Origin: Owenia fusiformis
Taxonomy: Eukaryota; Annelida; Polychaeta; Sabellida; Oweniidae
NCBI GenBank assembly: GCA_903813345.2
Contig: CAIIXF020000007.1
Coordinates: 1,123,730 to 1,187,729 of the forward strand
Length of the DNA: 64,000 bases
Direction: 5' to 3'
Each line of letters opens with the position of its first letter. Position 1 is the stretch's first letter. A model generated the notes under the pieces. It did no database searches, was not told the origin of the DNA, and saw nothing but the letters and a program-made list of their open reading frames with translations. Positions 1 through 11,755 of the stretch are shown here, one piece after another. Made by a program: the position numbers and the translations under genes.

Positions 1-924
1 CAACAAAATCACATATCCTTTTAAAATATGTGCACATAATTGTTTAAATCAATGCTGATACAGATTACGACAGAAGATGTTTTTCAAGAAAAACAAAGAA
101 ACCAAAACATTCTGCAAGATGTGCACTGCAGTAAAATAGGAATTTCACATATACTGTAGCACCTACATGTACAGGGTGTCTCAAAAATTGTTCCCAAATT
201 AAATGGGAATAACTTTTTTCCTTCATTGAAAAATGTTGAACTAATTGCACATGATCATGTACTTTCAAGACATGACATGATCAAGAGAATTCATTTTCCA
301 ATCAGTAGTTTAAACTTCTTAGAAAATTTACATGATGTGCACTTGGTAACTTCCATCACAATTATTGAATACAATTTCAATGGATGATTGTTCTAAAACA
401 AATTTTTCTCAAAAACTAAATTGAATTACCTGGTGAAATGATATGATAATCAAACTGTGTGTCAGATTACTTCATTTCAAAAATATTCCTTCATCAATTG
501 ATCTCAGGGTTATTTTATGTTATGTTTGTCTCTGTATACAATATAGTTTGAAACATAGATTGGGTGATGGTACCAAAACAAGCTTTTCACTTAAATTAAA
601 CACAGTTACTTGGTTACATTCCCAGATCTTTATGCTAATACTAAGTTGTCTGTCAGAAGACCAGATTTCAAGGGTTTTCCCTTTTCCTTACAGAGTTACT
701 TTTTGTTTCTGTACAATTTCTTTTGGGACACCCTGTATGCATTATATCCAGGTTCCAGTATGTATTGAAGGATGTACCTACATCCCAGTAAGATGTGATA
801 CCGACTAAAACTTCTTAGAGTAACAGTTAGGTTAATCCTACACACTTTAATTCATTGAAGGTAGAAGTACATAGTTACTGGACAATCCAAAGTTCTATTC
901 CTTAACTGATCTAACAGATTACAG
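1..924. other. Intron of the LRR gene with one mariner-type element
   Basis: Apart from the inverted-repeat element at 172-735 I see no coding signal. The open frames here have no recognisable domain. Confidence 0.5.
172..735. mobile_element. Short non-autonomous mariner-type element with CAGGGTGTC termini
   Basis: Starts CAGGGTGTCTCAAAAA after a TA (170-171) and ends with the inverted complement TTTTGGGACACCCTG before a TA (736-737). This gives a 564-bp element with ~16-bp imperfect terminal inverted repeats and a TA target duplication, as in the Tc1/mariner group. It has no transposase. It shares its end sequence with the element at 6482-7491. Confidence 0.65.
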
Positions 925-1055
925 GTTTTTGTTAGAACTGCCCAAGCTTACAACTCTTATACTGGACAGCAATGGACTGCAATCTCATGTAAAATTCCCA
1001 ACTCTCTCTACATTATCCACATTGTGGGTGAACCATAACAGAATCAACAACTTGG
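925..1055 (+). CDS. LRR gene exon (first visible)
   Basis: Follows an acceptor ending TTACAG at 924 and ends at donor GGTAAG (gt at 1056). It begins with the last base of a split codon and leaves phase 1. The translation is [18 protein letters not shown] followed by a second LRR ending HNRINNLG. Confidence 0.72.
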
Positions 1056-4000
1056 GTAAGAGGAAACCCCATGTGTTTTTAAATGCCACTTAATTTGATG
1101 TGTATATAGTAAAACATGTATCATATCAGAGCAATTAATACATTCACAGTTTCTATCAGTCTCAATTTTTTATTTTCCATTAATTCACTTGTTAAAAAAC
1201 CTTGAAATGAACATCTACTACGTTGAAACAAACATCTACTATGTTGAAATGAAAATCTACTACGTTGAAATGAAAATCTACTACGTTGAAACGAACATCT
1301 ACTACGTTGAAATGAACATCTACTACGTTGAAATGAACATCTACTACGTTGAAATGAAAATCTACTACGTTGAAATGAAAATCTACTACGTTGAAACGAA
1401 CATCTACTACCTTGAAATGAACATCTACTACGTTGAAACGAACATCTACTACGTTGAAATGAACATCTACTACGTTGAAATGAACATCTACTACGTTGAA
1501 ATGAACATCTACTCCTTGAAATGAACATCTACTACGTAGAAACGAACATCTACTACGTTGAATTGAACATCTACTACGTTGAAATGAACATCTACTATGT
1601 TGAAATGAACATCTACTACGTTGAAATGAACATCTACTATGTTGAAATGAAAATCTACTACGTTGAAATGAACATCTACTACGTTGAAATGAACATCTAC
1701 TACGTTGAAATGAACATCTACTACGTTGAAATGAACATCTACTACGTTGAAATGAACATCTACTACATTGAAATGAACATCTACTATGTTGAAATGAAAA
1801 TCTACTACGTTGAAATGAACATCTACTACGTTGAAATGAACATCTACTACGTTGAAATGAACATCTACTACGTTGAAATGAACATCTACTACCTTGAAAT
1901 GAACATCTACTACGTTGAAATGAACATCTACTACGTTGAAATGAACATCTACTACTTTGAAATGAACATCTACTACATTGAAATGAACATCTACTACGTT
2001 GAAATGAACATCTACTACGTTGAAATGAACATCTACTCCTTGAAATGAACATCTACTACGTTGAAACGAACATCTACTACGTTGAAACGAACATCTACTA
2101 CGTTGAAATGAACATCTACTACGTTGAAATGAACATCTACTACCTTGAAATGAACATCTACTACCTTGAAATGAACATCTACTACTTTGAAATGAACATC
2201 TACTACGTTGAAATGAACATCTACTACGTTGAAATGAACATCTACTATGTTGAAATGAACATCTACTACTTTGAAATGAACATCTACTACCTTGAAATGA
2301 ACATCTACTACGTTGAAATGAACATCTACTACTTTGAAATGAACATCTACTACCTTGAAATGAACATCTACTCCTTGAAATGAACATCTACTACCTTGAA
2401 ATGAACATCTACTACGTTGAAATGAACATCTACTATGTTGAAACGAACATCTACTACATTGAAATGAACATTTACTACATTAAAATGAACATTTACTACC
2501 TTGAAATGAACATCTACTACGTTGAAATGAACATCTACTACCTTGAAATGAACATCTACTACCTTGAAATGAACATCTACTACGTTGAAATGAACATCTA
2601 CTACGTTGAAATGAACATCTACTACATTGAAATGAACATTTACTACATTGAAATGAACATTTACTACCTTGAAATGAACATCTACTACGTTGAAATGAAC
2701 ATTTACTACCTTGAAATGAACATCTACTACATTGAAATGAACATTTACTACCTTGAAATGAACATCTACTACGTTGAAATGAACATCTACTACGTTGAAA
2801 TGAACATCTACTACCTTGAAATGAACATCTACTTCCTTGAAATGAACATCTACTACCTTGAAATGAACATCTACTTCCTTGAAATGAACATCTACTACGT
2901 TCAAATGAACATCTACTACGTTGAAATGAACATCTACTACATTGAAATGAACACCTACTACGTTGGAATGAACATCTACTACGTTGAAATGAACACCTAC
3001 TATGTTGAAATGAACATCTACTACCTTGAAATGAACATCTACTTCGTTGAAATGAACATCTACCACGTTGAAATGAACATCTACTACCTTGAAATGAACA
3101 TCTACTACATTGAAATGAACATCTACTACTTTGAAATGAACATCTACTACCTTGAAATGAACATCTACTACATTGAAATGAACATCTACTACTTTGAAAT
3201 GAACATCTACTACCTTGAAATGAACATCTACTACCTTGAAATGAACATCTACTACGTTGAAATGAACACCTACTACGTTGGAATGAACATCTACTACGTT
3301 GAAATGAACATCTACTATGTTGAAATGAACATCTACTACGTTGAAATGAACATCTACTACGTTGAAATGAACATCTACTACGTGTAAATGAACATCTACT
3401 ACGTTGAAATGAACATCTACTATGGTTGAAATGAACATCTACTACGTTGAAATGAACATCTACTACGTTGAAATGAACATCTACTACGTTGAAATGAACA
3501 TCTACTACGTTGAAATGAACATCTACTTCGTTGAAATGAACATCTACTACGTTGAAATGAACATCTACTACCTTGAAATGAACATCTACTACATTGAAAT
3601 GAACATCTACTACTTTGAAATGAACATCTACTACCTTGAAATGAACATCTACTACATTGAAATGAACATATACTACTTTGAAATGAACATCTACTACCTT
3701 GAAATGAACATCTACTACGTTGAAACGAACATCTACTACCTTGAAATGAACATCTACTACGTGTAAATGAACATCTACTACGTTGAAATGAACATCTACT
3801 ACGGTTGAAATGAACATCTACTACGTTGAAATGAACATCTACTACGTTGAAATGAACATCTACTACGTTGAAATGAACACCTACTATGTTGAAATGAACA
3901 TCTACTACCTTGAAATGAACATCTACTTCGTTGAAATGAACATCTACTACGTTGAAATGAACATCTACTACCTTGAAATGAACATCTACTACATTGAAAT

Positions 4001-7000
4001 GAACATCTACTACTTTGAAATGAACATCTACTACCTTGAAATGAACATCTACTACGTTGAAATGAACATCTACTACGTTGAAATGAACATCTACTACATT
4101 GAAATGAACATCTATTACCTTGAAATGAACATCTACTACATTGAAATGAACATCTACTACCTTGAAATGAACATCTACTTCCTTGAAATGAACATCTTCT
4201 ACCTTGAAATGAACATCTACTACCTTGAAATGAACATCTACTACATTGAAATGAACATCTACTACCTTGAAATGAACATCTACTACCTTGAAATGAACAT
4301 CTACTTCGTTGAAATGAACATCTACTACGTGTAAATGAACATCTACTACGTTGAAATGAACATCTACTACGTTGAAATGAACATCTACTACCTTGAAATG
4401 AACATCTACTACGTTGAAATGAACATCTACTACGGTTGAAATGAACATCTACTACGTTGAAATGAACATCTACTACGTTGAAATGAACATCTACTACGTT
4501 GAAATGAACCTCTTCTACGTTGAAATGAACATCTACTACCCTGAAATGAACATCTACTACCTTGAAATGAACATCTACTACCTTGAAATGAACATCTACT
4601 ACGTTGAAATGAACATCTACTACCTTGAAATGAACATTTACTACCTTGAAATGAACATCTACTACGTTGAAATGAACATCTACTACCTTGAAATGAACAT
4701 CTACTACCTTGAAATGAACATCTACTACGTTGAAATGAACATCTACTACGTTGAAATGAACACCTACTACCTTGAAATGAACATCTACTACATTGAAATG
4801 AACATCTACTACCTTGAAATGAATATCTACTACGTTGAAATGAACATCTACTACCTTGAAATGAACATCTACTACCTTGAAATAAACATCTACTACGTTG
4901 AAATGAACATCTACTACGTTGAAATGAACATCTACTACGTTGAAATGAACACCTACTACCTTGAAATGAACATCTACTACCTTGAAATGAACATCTACTA
5001 CGTTGAAATGAACACCTACTACCTTGAAATGAACATCTACTACCTTGAAATGAACATCTACTACGTTGAAATGAAAATCTACTACGTTGAAATGAACATC
5101 TACTACCTTGAAATGAACATCTACTACATTGAAATGAACATCTACTACTTTGAAATGAACATCTACTACCTTGAAATGAACATCTACTACATTGAAATGA
5201 ACATCTACTACGTGTAAATGAACATCTACTACGTTGAAATGAACATCTACTACGTTGAAATGAACATCTACTACCTTGAAATGAACATCTACTACATTGA
5301 AATGAACATCTACTACGTTGAAATGAACATCTACTACTTTGAAATGAACATCTACTATGTTGAAATGAACATCTACTTCGTTGAAATGAACATCTACTAC
5401 GTTGAAATGAACATCTACTACCTTGAAATGAACATCTACTACGTTGAAATGAACATCTACTCCTTGAAATGAACATCTACTATGTTGAAATGAACATCTA
5501 CTACATTGAAATGAACATCTACTACGTTGAAATGAAAATCTACTACGTTGAAATGAACATCTTCTACGTTGAAATGAACATCTACTACGTTGAAATGAAC
5601 ATCTACTACGTTGAAATGAACAATTACTACATTTAAATGAACATCTACTACATTTAAATGAACATCTACTACGTTGGAATGAACATCTACTACGTTGAAA
5701 TGAACATCTACTACGTTGAAATGAACATCTACTACGTGTAAATGAACATCTACTACGTGTAAATGAACATCTACTACGTTGAAATGAACATCTACTACGG
5801 TTGAAATGAACATCTACTATGTTGAAATGAACATCTACTACGTTGAAATGAAAATCTACTACGTGTAAATGAACATCTACTACGTTGAAATGAACATCTA
5901 CTACGGTTGAAATGAACATCTACTACGTTGAAATGAACATCTACTACGTTGAAACGAACATCTACTATTCTGAACACAGTTCCAGTAGTGTTCATGTTTT
6001 ACATGTTTTACATGTTCATTTAATTTACTTAATGGCATGTTTTGTATATTCCATAGGAGTATTCATAGGGACCATCTCCAAAAGCTTCCCAAACCTCAAG
6101 TTTCTCAGTATGATGAACAATGAGGCAGCCCCCAGCTACTTCAATGGAGGTTCATTTCAGCAATACTCAGATTACAGGTAGATATTTTTGATATTTTGTA
6201 CTGACATCACATCAAGTCCTTGATGGTTCTTTGACCTTTATAATGTAGCATTCTGATTCAATCCTGGCCTCTTGTAGGAGAGGGACAAAATGAGCTTGAA
6301 GAAATATAAACTAGATTACCATTCCTATTGTATTCTATAACACAGGTGGAAGAGACAACAGATACATTGGCTTACCAGAATGTCTGGGAGTACCACAAAG
6401 GTCAAAATCTGAACTCATAATGAGCAATTTGCTCAAATGCATTGACCTATATACTAGTAGTAGTATAGTATAAATAATGTACAGGGTGTCCCAAAAAAGG
6501 AAACCAGCAATAGATTGCTTATTTCTCAAATATGAATAATGATAGGAAAATTTCACAGATACCATCTGATAGATTATGATGTTGTCTTTCTTATGATACC
6601 AAAGTTGTCTATTTTCCTTCACGGATGACTGAGTTATAAGGGATTTAAGTGACCATGTCAGAAATGAGTTTGTACCACTTTCAGCAAAGTCAATTTCACC
6701 ATCATAACAAAGTGATAAGTAACAACAAACATCAGGATATCACTCTTTTACTCATTTATTCCAATTAAAATTACACATATCATATTTAACACCCTTTTTA
6801 AATCCTAATGTCCATTCAAAGTTGTTTTAACCCCAGTGTCCTTCATCATGACCCCCATTCCTTTCAATGCAAATGTCTGCCCTTGATCTCGTCGCACGTA
6901 CTGCATCCCTGATGATGTTTCTCTGTCCCCTTAGATCCTCCACTGCTGCGACAATCCTGATGTTTTCATCAGACCGAGCTGTTCTTCTTCTTCCAGAACG

Positions 7001-8018
7001 TCCCTTGCTGAGATTGAGAATTGTTCCTTCTCTCTGATACTTCTTGATATTCTTCCAGATTGTCGACTTAGCAGGTACATTTCTATCTGGGAAGCGTACT
7101 CTAAATTGATCAGCAACCTGCTGAAGGCTCCCACTTCTGAGCCACTCACTTCCTACGAATACTCTTTGATCTTGGGTCAGCTGCATGAACTTGCTATGTT
7201 GAATGCTTGTTCAGAAATGTGTATTTCGAATAGGACATGGTCTTGCATAGCCATTTTAATCCCTCATTGTTCAGCCATTCATGACAGAAAAAGTGGCACA
7301 AACCAATTTCTGACATGGTCACTTAAATCTCTTAGAACTCAGTCATCCATGAAGAAAAATAAACACCTTTGGTATCATAAGAAAAAGGACATCATAACCT
7401 ATCAGATGATAGCTGTGAAATTTTCCTGTTATTATTCATATTTGAGAAATAAGCAATCTATTGCTGGTTTCCTTTTTTTTGGAACACACTGTAGTACTAT
7501 AATGTAGTAATATATAATGTAGTATTGTATATGCAATATATTGTATATTCTTATTCCCATTTCACTAAAATCTTTTAATTTACTTAAACAATATTATTAC
7601 ATGCATTGTTTCAGACATTATGTGATAAGCAGACTTCCCAAGCTGGAAATTTTAGATGATAAAGCAGTTGAGATCAACGAGAGAGAGGAGGCTGAGAGAA
7701 TATATGGCAAACATGTTGAGCAACCAGTTATACAGGAGCATAAAAGGGTGAGGGTTTTAGAAATATGTACACATGTTCATAGTATGTAGTCTGGGACAGT
7801 AGTTCTGTGAATAAATAGGTTTTATTTGACAAAGACTGTTTATGACCATATCTTACATGTAATTGTAATATGGTATGGCATAGGTGATGATATTCAATGT
7901 TTCTGTTAGTGCCAGCCATATACTCTTAACATGTAAATCTTTGGATATGTTTGATTCATAATGCTTTAAATTGTATTTTCAGAGATCAAAGAAGAAGAAA
8001 CAAACCCACATTACTTGA
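925..8018 (+). CDS. LRMDA-like leucine-rich-repeat protein, 3' part (exons 925-1055, 6057-6177, 7615-7747, 7983-8018)
   Basis: Four exons join in consistent phase with GT/AG borders and give a leucine-rich-repeat protein lacking only its N-terminus, which lies upstream of the window. The first exon reads two LRR units ([31 protein letters not shown]). The second has [19 protein letters not shown]. The third has an LRRcap-like end ([20 protein letters not shown]) and the last is a short basic tail [11 protein letters not shown] with TGA. The order LRR, YLSLLGN-like motif, then Y-R-x-x-V-x-x-L-P-x-L-x-x-LD and EREEA matches what I recall of LRMDA (C10orf11), a small LRR protein linked in vertebrates to melanocyte differentiation; in an invertebrate the role is unknown. 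Another SDS22-like LRR protein is possible. The intron between exons 1 and 2 is swollen to 5 kb by a minisatellite. Confidence 0.72.
1196..5972. repeat. 21-bp minisatellite array, about 227 units, intronic
   Basis: A 4.8-kb array of a 21-bp unit (GTTGAAATGAAC then ATCTACTAC) lies wholly inside the intron between the first two LRR exons. Because 21 is seven codons and units lack stops in several frames, it creates long artefactual open frames. On + it reads MNIYYVE repeats; on - it reads VDVHFNV or SRCSFQR repeats, up to 706 residues. Most units differ at one base, the N of TACNTTGAA. Recurrent indel units break the frame: a 20-bp unit with TACTCCTTGAA, a 22-bp unit with TACGGTTGAA, and TACGTGTAAATG units. 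I do not regard any of these frames as genes. Confidence 0.97.
6057..6177 (+). CDS. LRR gene exon 2
   Basis: Acceptor CCATAG ends at 6056 and the donor gt is at 6178. The phase-1 entry completes a Gly codon with the previous exon. It encodes [20 protein letters not shown] and then a segment with NEAAPSYF and QYSDYR. Confidence 0.75.
6482..7491 (-). mobile_element. Mariner-type element, internally deleted, with ~200-bp inverted repeats
   Basis: Begins CAGGGTGTCCCAAAAAAGG after TA (6480-6481) and ends with the complement before TA (7492-7493). The two ends pair over roughly 200 bp (6482-6690 with 7285-7491), much longer than usual mariner ends. The interior encodes a short transposase remnant on the - strand. 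It sits in an intron of the LRR gene. Confidence 0.8.
6827..7186 (-). pseudogene. Mariner-type transposase remnant (helix-turn-helix, DUF4817-like)
   Basis: A 119-residue frame starts [20 protein letters not shown], followed by [29 protein letters not shown] and KGRSGRRRT. This is the helix-turn-helix N-terminus seen in a large family of arthropod and mollusc DDE transposases (Pfam DUF4817, from memory). The last third ([16 protein letters not shown]) resembles the extreme C-terminus of the same family. The whole DDE catalytic core is therefore missing, so the protein cannot catalyse transposition. Confidence 0.72.
7615..7747 (+). CDS. LRR gene exon 3
   Basis: Acceptor TTTCAG ends at 7614 and donor GTGAGG starts at 7748. 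It completes an Arg codon and encodes [20 protein letters not shown], then [11 protein letters not shown] and QEHKR. This is the C-terminal cap of the LRR domain. Confidence 0.75.
7983..8018 (+). CDS. LRR gene terminal exon
   Basis: The pyrimidine-rich acceptor GTATTTTCAG ends at 7982. Twelve codons read [11 protein letters not shown] and stop at TGA 8016-8018. The lysine cluster could be a nuclear-localisation or membrane-contact tail. The exon is short, so the call rests on the good acceptor and the in-phase join. Confidence 0.62.
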   Translation, partial: RSKKKKQTHIT

Positions 8019-8045
8019 CCTTTTATGTTTATTTCTCACAAAGTG

Positions 8046-8668
8046 GATCAATGAACTCATACTCTGCACTAGAATGATGAACTTGGAATCTGCACTAGAA
8101 TGATGAACTTGGAATCTGCACTAGAATGATGAACTTGGACTCTGCACTAGAATGATGAACTTGGAATCTGCACTAGAATGATGAACTTGGAATCTGCACT
8201 AGAATGATGAACTCATACTCTGCACTAGAATGATGAACTTGGAATCTGCACTAGAATGATGAACTCATACTCTGCACTAGAATGATGAACTTGGAATCTG
8301 CACTAGAATGGTGAACTCATACTCTGCACTAGAATGATGAACTTGGAATCTGCACTAGAATGGTAAACTCATACTCTGCACTAGAATGATGAACTTGGAA
8401 TCTGCACTAGAATGGTGAACTCATACTCTGCACTAGAATGATGAACTTGGAATCTGCACTAGAATGGTGAACTCATACTCTGCACTAGAATGATGAACTT
8501 GAAATCTGCACTAGAATAATGAACTCATACTCTGCACTAGAATGATGAACTTGGAATCTGCACTAGAATGGTGAACTCATACTCTGCACTAGAATGATGA
8601 ACTTGGAATCTGCACTAGAATGGTGAACTCATACTCTGCACTAGAATGATGAACTTGGAATCTGCACT
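8046..8668. repeat. 26-bp minisatellite with a 52-bp alternating higher-order unit
   Basis: About 24 copies of a 26-bp unit containing CTGCACTAGAATGATGAAC start ~30 bp after the LRR-gene stop codon. Two variants, one with CTTGGAAT and one with TCATACT, alternate over much of the array, giving a 52-bp period. It probably lies in the 3' untranslated region or just beyond. Confidence 0.95.
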
Positions 8669-8975
8669 TGGACTAAAAAAATACATTTTTGAGAAATGTG
8701 GTTAAGGTGGGAAAGATAGGATGAGTTTGGGTCGGTTTGCTATGACGTTAGAAAGTAAGCCTTTGTGTCAAAGGTGATTCTTTTCTACTTCTCCTACCTT
8801 AAACCACCTCTTTGCCAAGAGTTATACATGTATGTTTGTATACATTATGGAAGGCAGCCTGAATTCAAACTTCACACAGTTTTTCATATAGGACATTTTC
8901 TATGATATATTATGCAATATACCTTTACAGGACTTGTATCAAGTTTCTGGTCTCATCAAGATGTCCTCTCTGTTT
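8669..8975. other. Intergenic, no feature recognised
   Basis: No inverted-repeat element or credible open frame is seen between the 26-bp array and the 98-bp array. Confidence 0.4.
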
Positions 8976-9156
8976 TTGGCACTATTTGGCTGAGGCTTTT
9001 ATATGACTGGTAGCACACTTTATGTACATATCGGGGGTGTAACATATATAATTAATTGAATGGGGTAGAAGACTTGGCACTATTTGGCTGAGGATTTTCT
9101 ATGACTGGTAGCACACTTTATGTACATATCGGGGGTGTAACATATATAATTAATTA
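8976..9156. repeat. 98-bp tandem repeat, left portion (about two copies)
   Basis: The unit runs TTGAATGGGGTAGAAGACTT ... CATATATAATTAA (98 bp). About two copies, the first partial, lie here. The array continues at 11946 after an inserted Helitron-like element. Confidence 0.92.
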
Positions 9157-9504
9157 TCCCATCGAACGAAGTTCGGAGGGATATAGGGAACGCCTCCATC
9201 CGTATGTACGTCCGTCCGTCGTCCGTCCGTCTGTCCGTCCGTCCGGGCAATAACTCAAATACCTTTGGCCCGATTTTGTTCATATTTTGTACACATATAC
9301 CCTATGGGGTTAGAAGTTCTGCTCGAAAGCCGATTTTCAAAAGGGCCGCTCATTTCAAAATGGCGGCCATTTTAGTGCCGATTTTACAGTTATTTAGGTG
9401 CAATATGTAAAACTGTAATAACAATGTGTTTTAAATGTAAAAAAATTATAAAGGACATTAATAAAGCTACAAATGTAGATATTAAAGAAGCACATGTCAG
9501 CCAT

Positions 9505-10355
9505 CTTGAAAAATGGCGGCCTTTACTCGTTATTTTACAATTTTTGCTGTAACTCGAAAAGTAGTGGAGCGATTTTGTTCATATTTGGTATGTGCTTACT
9601 ATAAGCATTACACACTGTCTAAAGACACTTTTGGTAAGAGGCGGCCATTTTTCAAAATGGCCACCATTTTAACGTATTTTACTATAACTCGAAAAGTAGT
9701 GGAGCGATTTTGTTTATATTTGGTATGTGAATACTATAAGCATGGCACACTGTCCTATGACACTTTTGGTAGAAGGACGGACATTTTGAAAAAAAATTTT
9801 GAAAAATGGCCGCAATTTTAACATATTTTACTATAATTCGAAAAGTAGTGAAGCGATTTTGTTCATATTTGGTATGTGAATACTATAAGCATGGCACATT
9901 GTCTACTGACACTTTTGGTAAAAGGTGGCCATTTTGAAAAATGGCCGCATTTAAACGTATTTTACTATAACTTGAAAAGTAGTGGAGCGATTTTGTTCAT
10001 ATTTGGTATGATTCATATTTTAGATGTGAATACTATAAGCATGGCACACTGTCTAATGACACTTTGGGAAGTAGGTCGGCCATTTTGAAAAATGGCCACC
10101 ATTTTTATGTTTTTTACTATAACTTGAAAAGTAGTGAAGCGATTTTGTTCATATTTGATATGTGAATACTCATGAGCCTTGCACACTGTCTCATGAGCGT
10201 TTTTACATTTTTTCCTATAGCCTAACTCGAAAAGTAGTGGATTGATTTTGTTCATATTTAATATATGTGAATACTTTAAGCATGGCACATTGTCTAATAA
10301 AACTTTAGGGAGTAGTCGGCCATTTTGAAAAATGGCAACCATTTTTTATGTGTGT
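9505..10355. repeat. ~120-bp tandem repeat inside the Helitron-like element
   Basis: Six to seven diverged units each combine a NATGGCCGCCATTTT-type palindrome, ACTATAACTCGAAAAGTAGT, and a TTGTTCATATTTGG/TATGTGAATACTATAAG stretch. The same units occur inverted at 16990-17540 in the copy in the palindrome's left arm. Confidence 0.85.
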
Positions 10356-10393
10356 TATTTTACAAGTACATGTGTGCGATTTTTCAAAAATTT

Positions 10394-11755
10394 CAGGGGC
10401 GTAGGAAGGTGTAAATTCAACACTACGCCAAAAATCCCGCCAAAAAAATATGAAACAATTGTGTCAATATTCTATATCAAAACGCCTATATTATGCTCGT
10501 AAAACGTCATTTTATGGTAACAGAGATTTCAAGCTTGCAATATTCACAACCTAAATGTGAACGGAAATACTTAAGCGATGCATTTGTATGGGCGATTGGT
10601 CATACGTATAGGTTGGCGTTTCGATTTCATATGCAAGCTTTAAATCCCCGATACCTTTTTAATGTGCTTTAAAATGTTTGAATGATTTTCATCATTTAAA
10701 ATCACCTTGGGAAGCCTATCTTTTAAATCTCGACACAAATCATTCTCACTTTGCTAATATCTCGAACGATTGAGACGATCAATTTCCAAAAAACAATTAG
10801 AGATTTTTTAAGCATTTTCGAATAATTGAATTAAGATCTGAAGATATAGTATTGTCGGATTCCATCGTGTACCGTGCAATACAATACGTACAGATTAAAG
10901 AAACTAGTTTGATCAATTGATATTAAGAAACGCATTCGTGATCAATGAAACAAATAAATACACCCACCACAAACATGACAAAGGTCAAATCGAGGTCAAC
11001 GTGACTTAGGGGATGCCAAAAAATGTTATAAAACAAGAATCTATTATTTGTCAAATGAAAAAAAACTAGGTTATCGCTTTTCTAGAACTGAAATCAATGG
11101 AACGTGTAATTGAATAATCAGCATTTTCAAGTTGTTTTTGTCTTTAACATCCATATTTCAAAAAGTACTACCAATAAGTGATTTAGTAAGAAAATAGATA
11201 ATTGTTGACTTAACTATAATTTCGTGTCTATGATTTTGCATAGCAACGGAATATAAATCGATAGTGAAATTGAAAAATTGGGGTAGGGGAGAATAAAAAT
11301 ATATACATCTAAATTTAAAGAGGGTTCATCATTATAATTATATGATACCATAGTTAGCATAAGCATTACGGAAAATGCAGAAAAAATGTCAAAGGTATTC
11401 ATCAAGTAGTTTTTGAAAAAAAACAGCTTTCCTCTCAAATTCGTGAAGAGAACGCGATTCACGAATATTTGGCGAAATTGTATTTATAAGACAGTCAATA
11501 GTGGCTCGATTTTCATGAAATAAAGCATGTTGGTAAGGGAATTCAATCTGTTAAATGATATTTGCCAGACAGACCAATAATGATATGGTATCCACAAAAC
11601 ATTTCTTTAGGCTAGTGTGCTCGAGATTACTTTTACAATTTAAACAATGAGAAAATATGACTAAAGAACATAGGAAAGTTAAAAAGTCTTTTTTATTCTC
11701 ACTTTTCAACACTACGCACTGGCGTTTTGGCGTACATTGTTCCTACGCCACTGAA
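10394..11755. mobile_element. hAT-like non-autonomous element nested in the Helitron
   Basis: Ends are CAGGGGCGTAGGAA at the left and TTCCTACGCCACTG at the right, a CAGKGGCGTAG terminal inverted repeat typical of hAT elements. The Helitron copy at 16797-17655 has the corresponding uninterrupted sequence (TCAAAAATTTTAGAGGTGG in its own orientation), so this is an empty-site-proven insertion. There is no coding capacity; it is about 1.36 kb and AT-rich. Confidence 0.72.

Noticed and set aside
443-808. 121-residue frame on +
   Set aside because: Overlaps the right end of a mariner-type element and shows no domain or splice context.
1196-5972. CRISPR-like array
   Set aside because: Units are head-to-tail with no unique spacers, inside a spliced eukaryotic intron.
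1121-5995. Long open frames on both strands (112-706 residues) of heptapeptide repeats
   Set aside because: They arise from the 21-bp minisatellite being stop-free and a multiple of three; they switch frame at indel units and have no unique sequence.
9080-10342. Several 60-110 residue frames on both strands
   Set aside because: They lie inside Helitron-internal tandem repeats and recur as similar nonsense in other copies.
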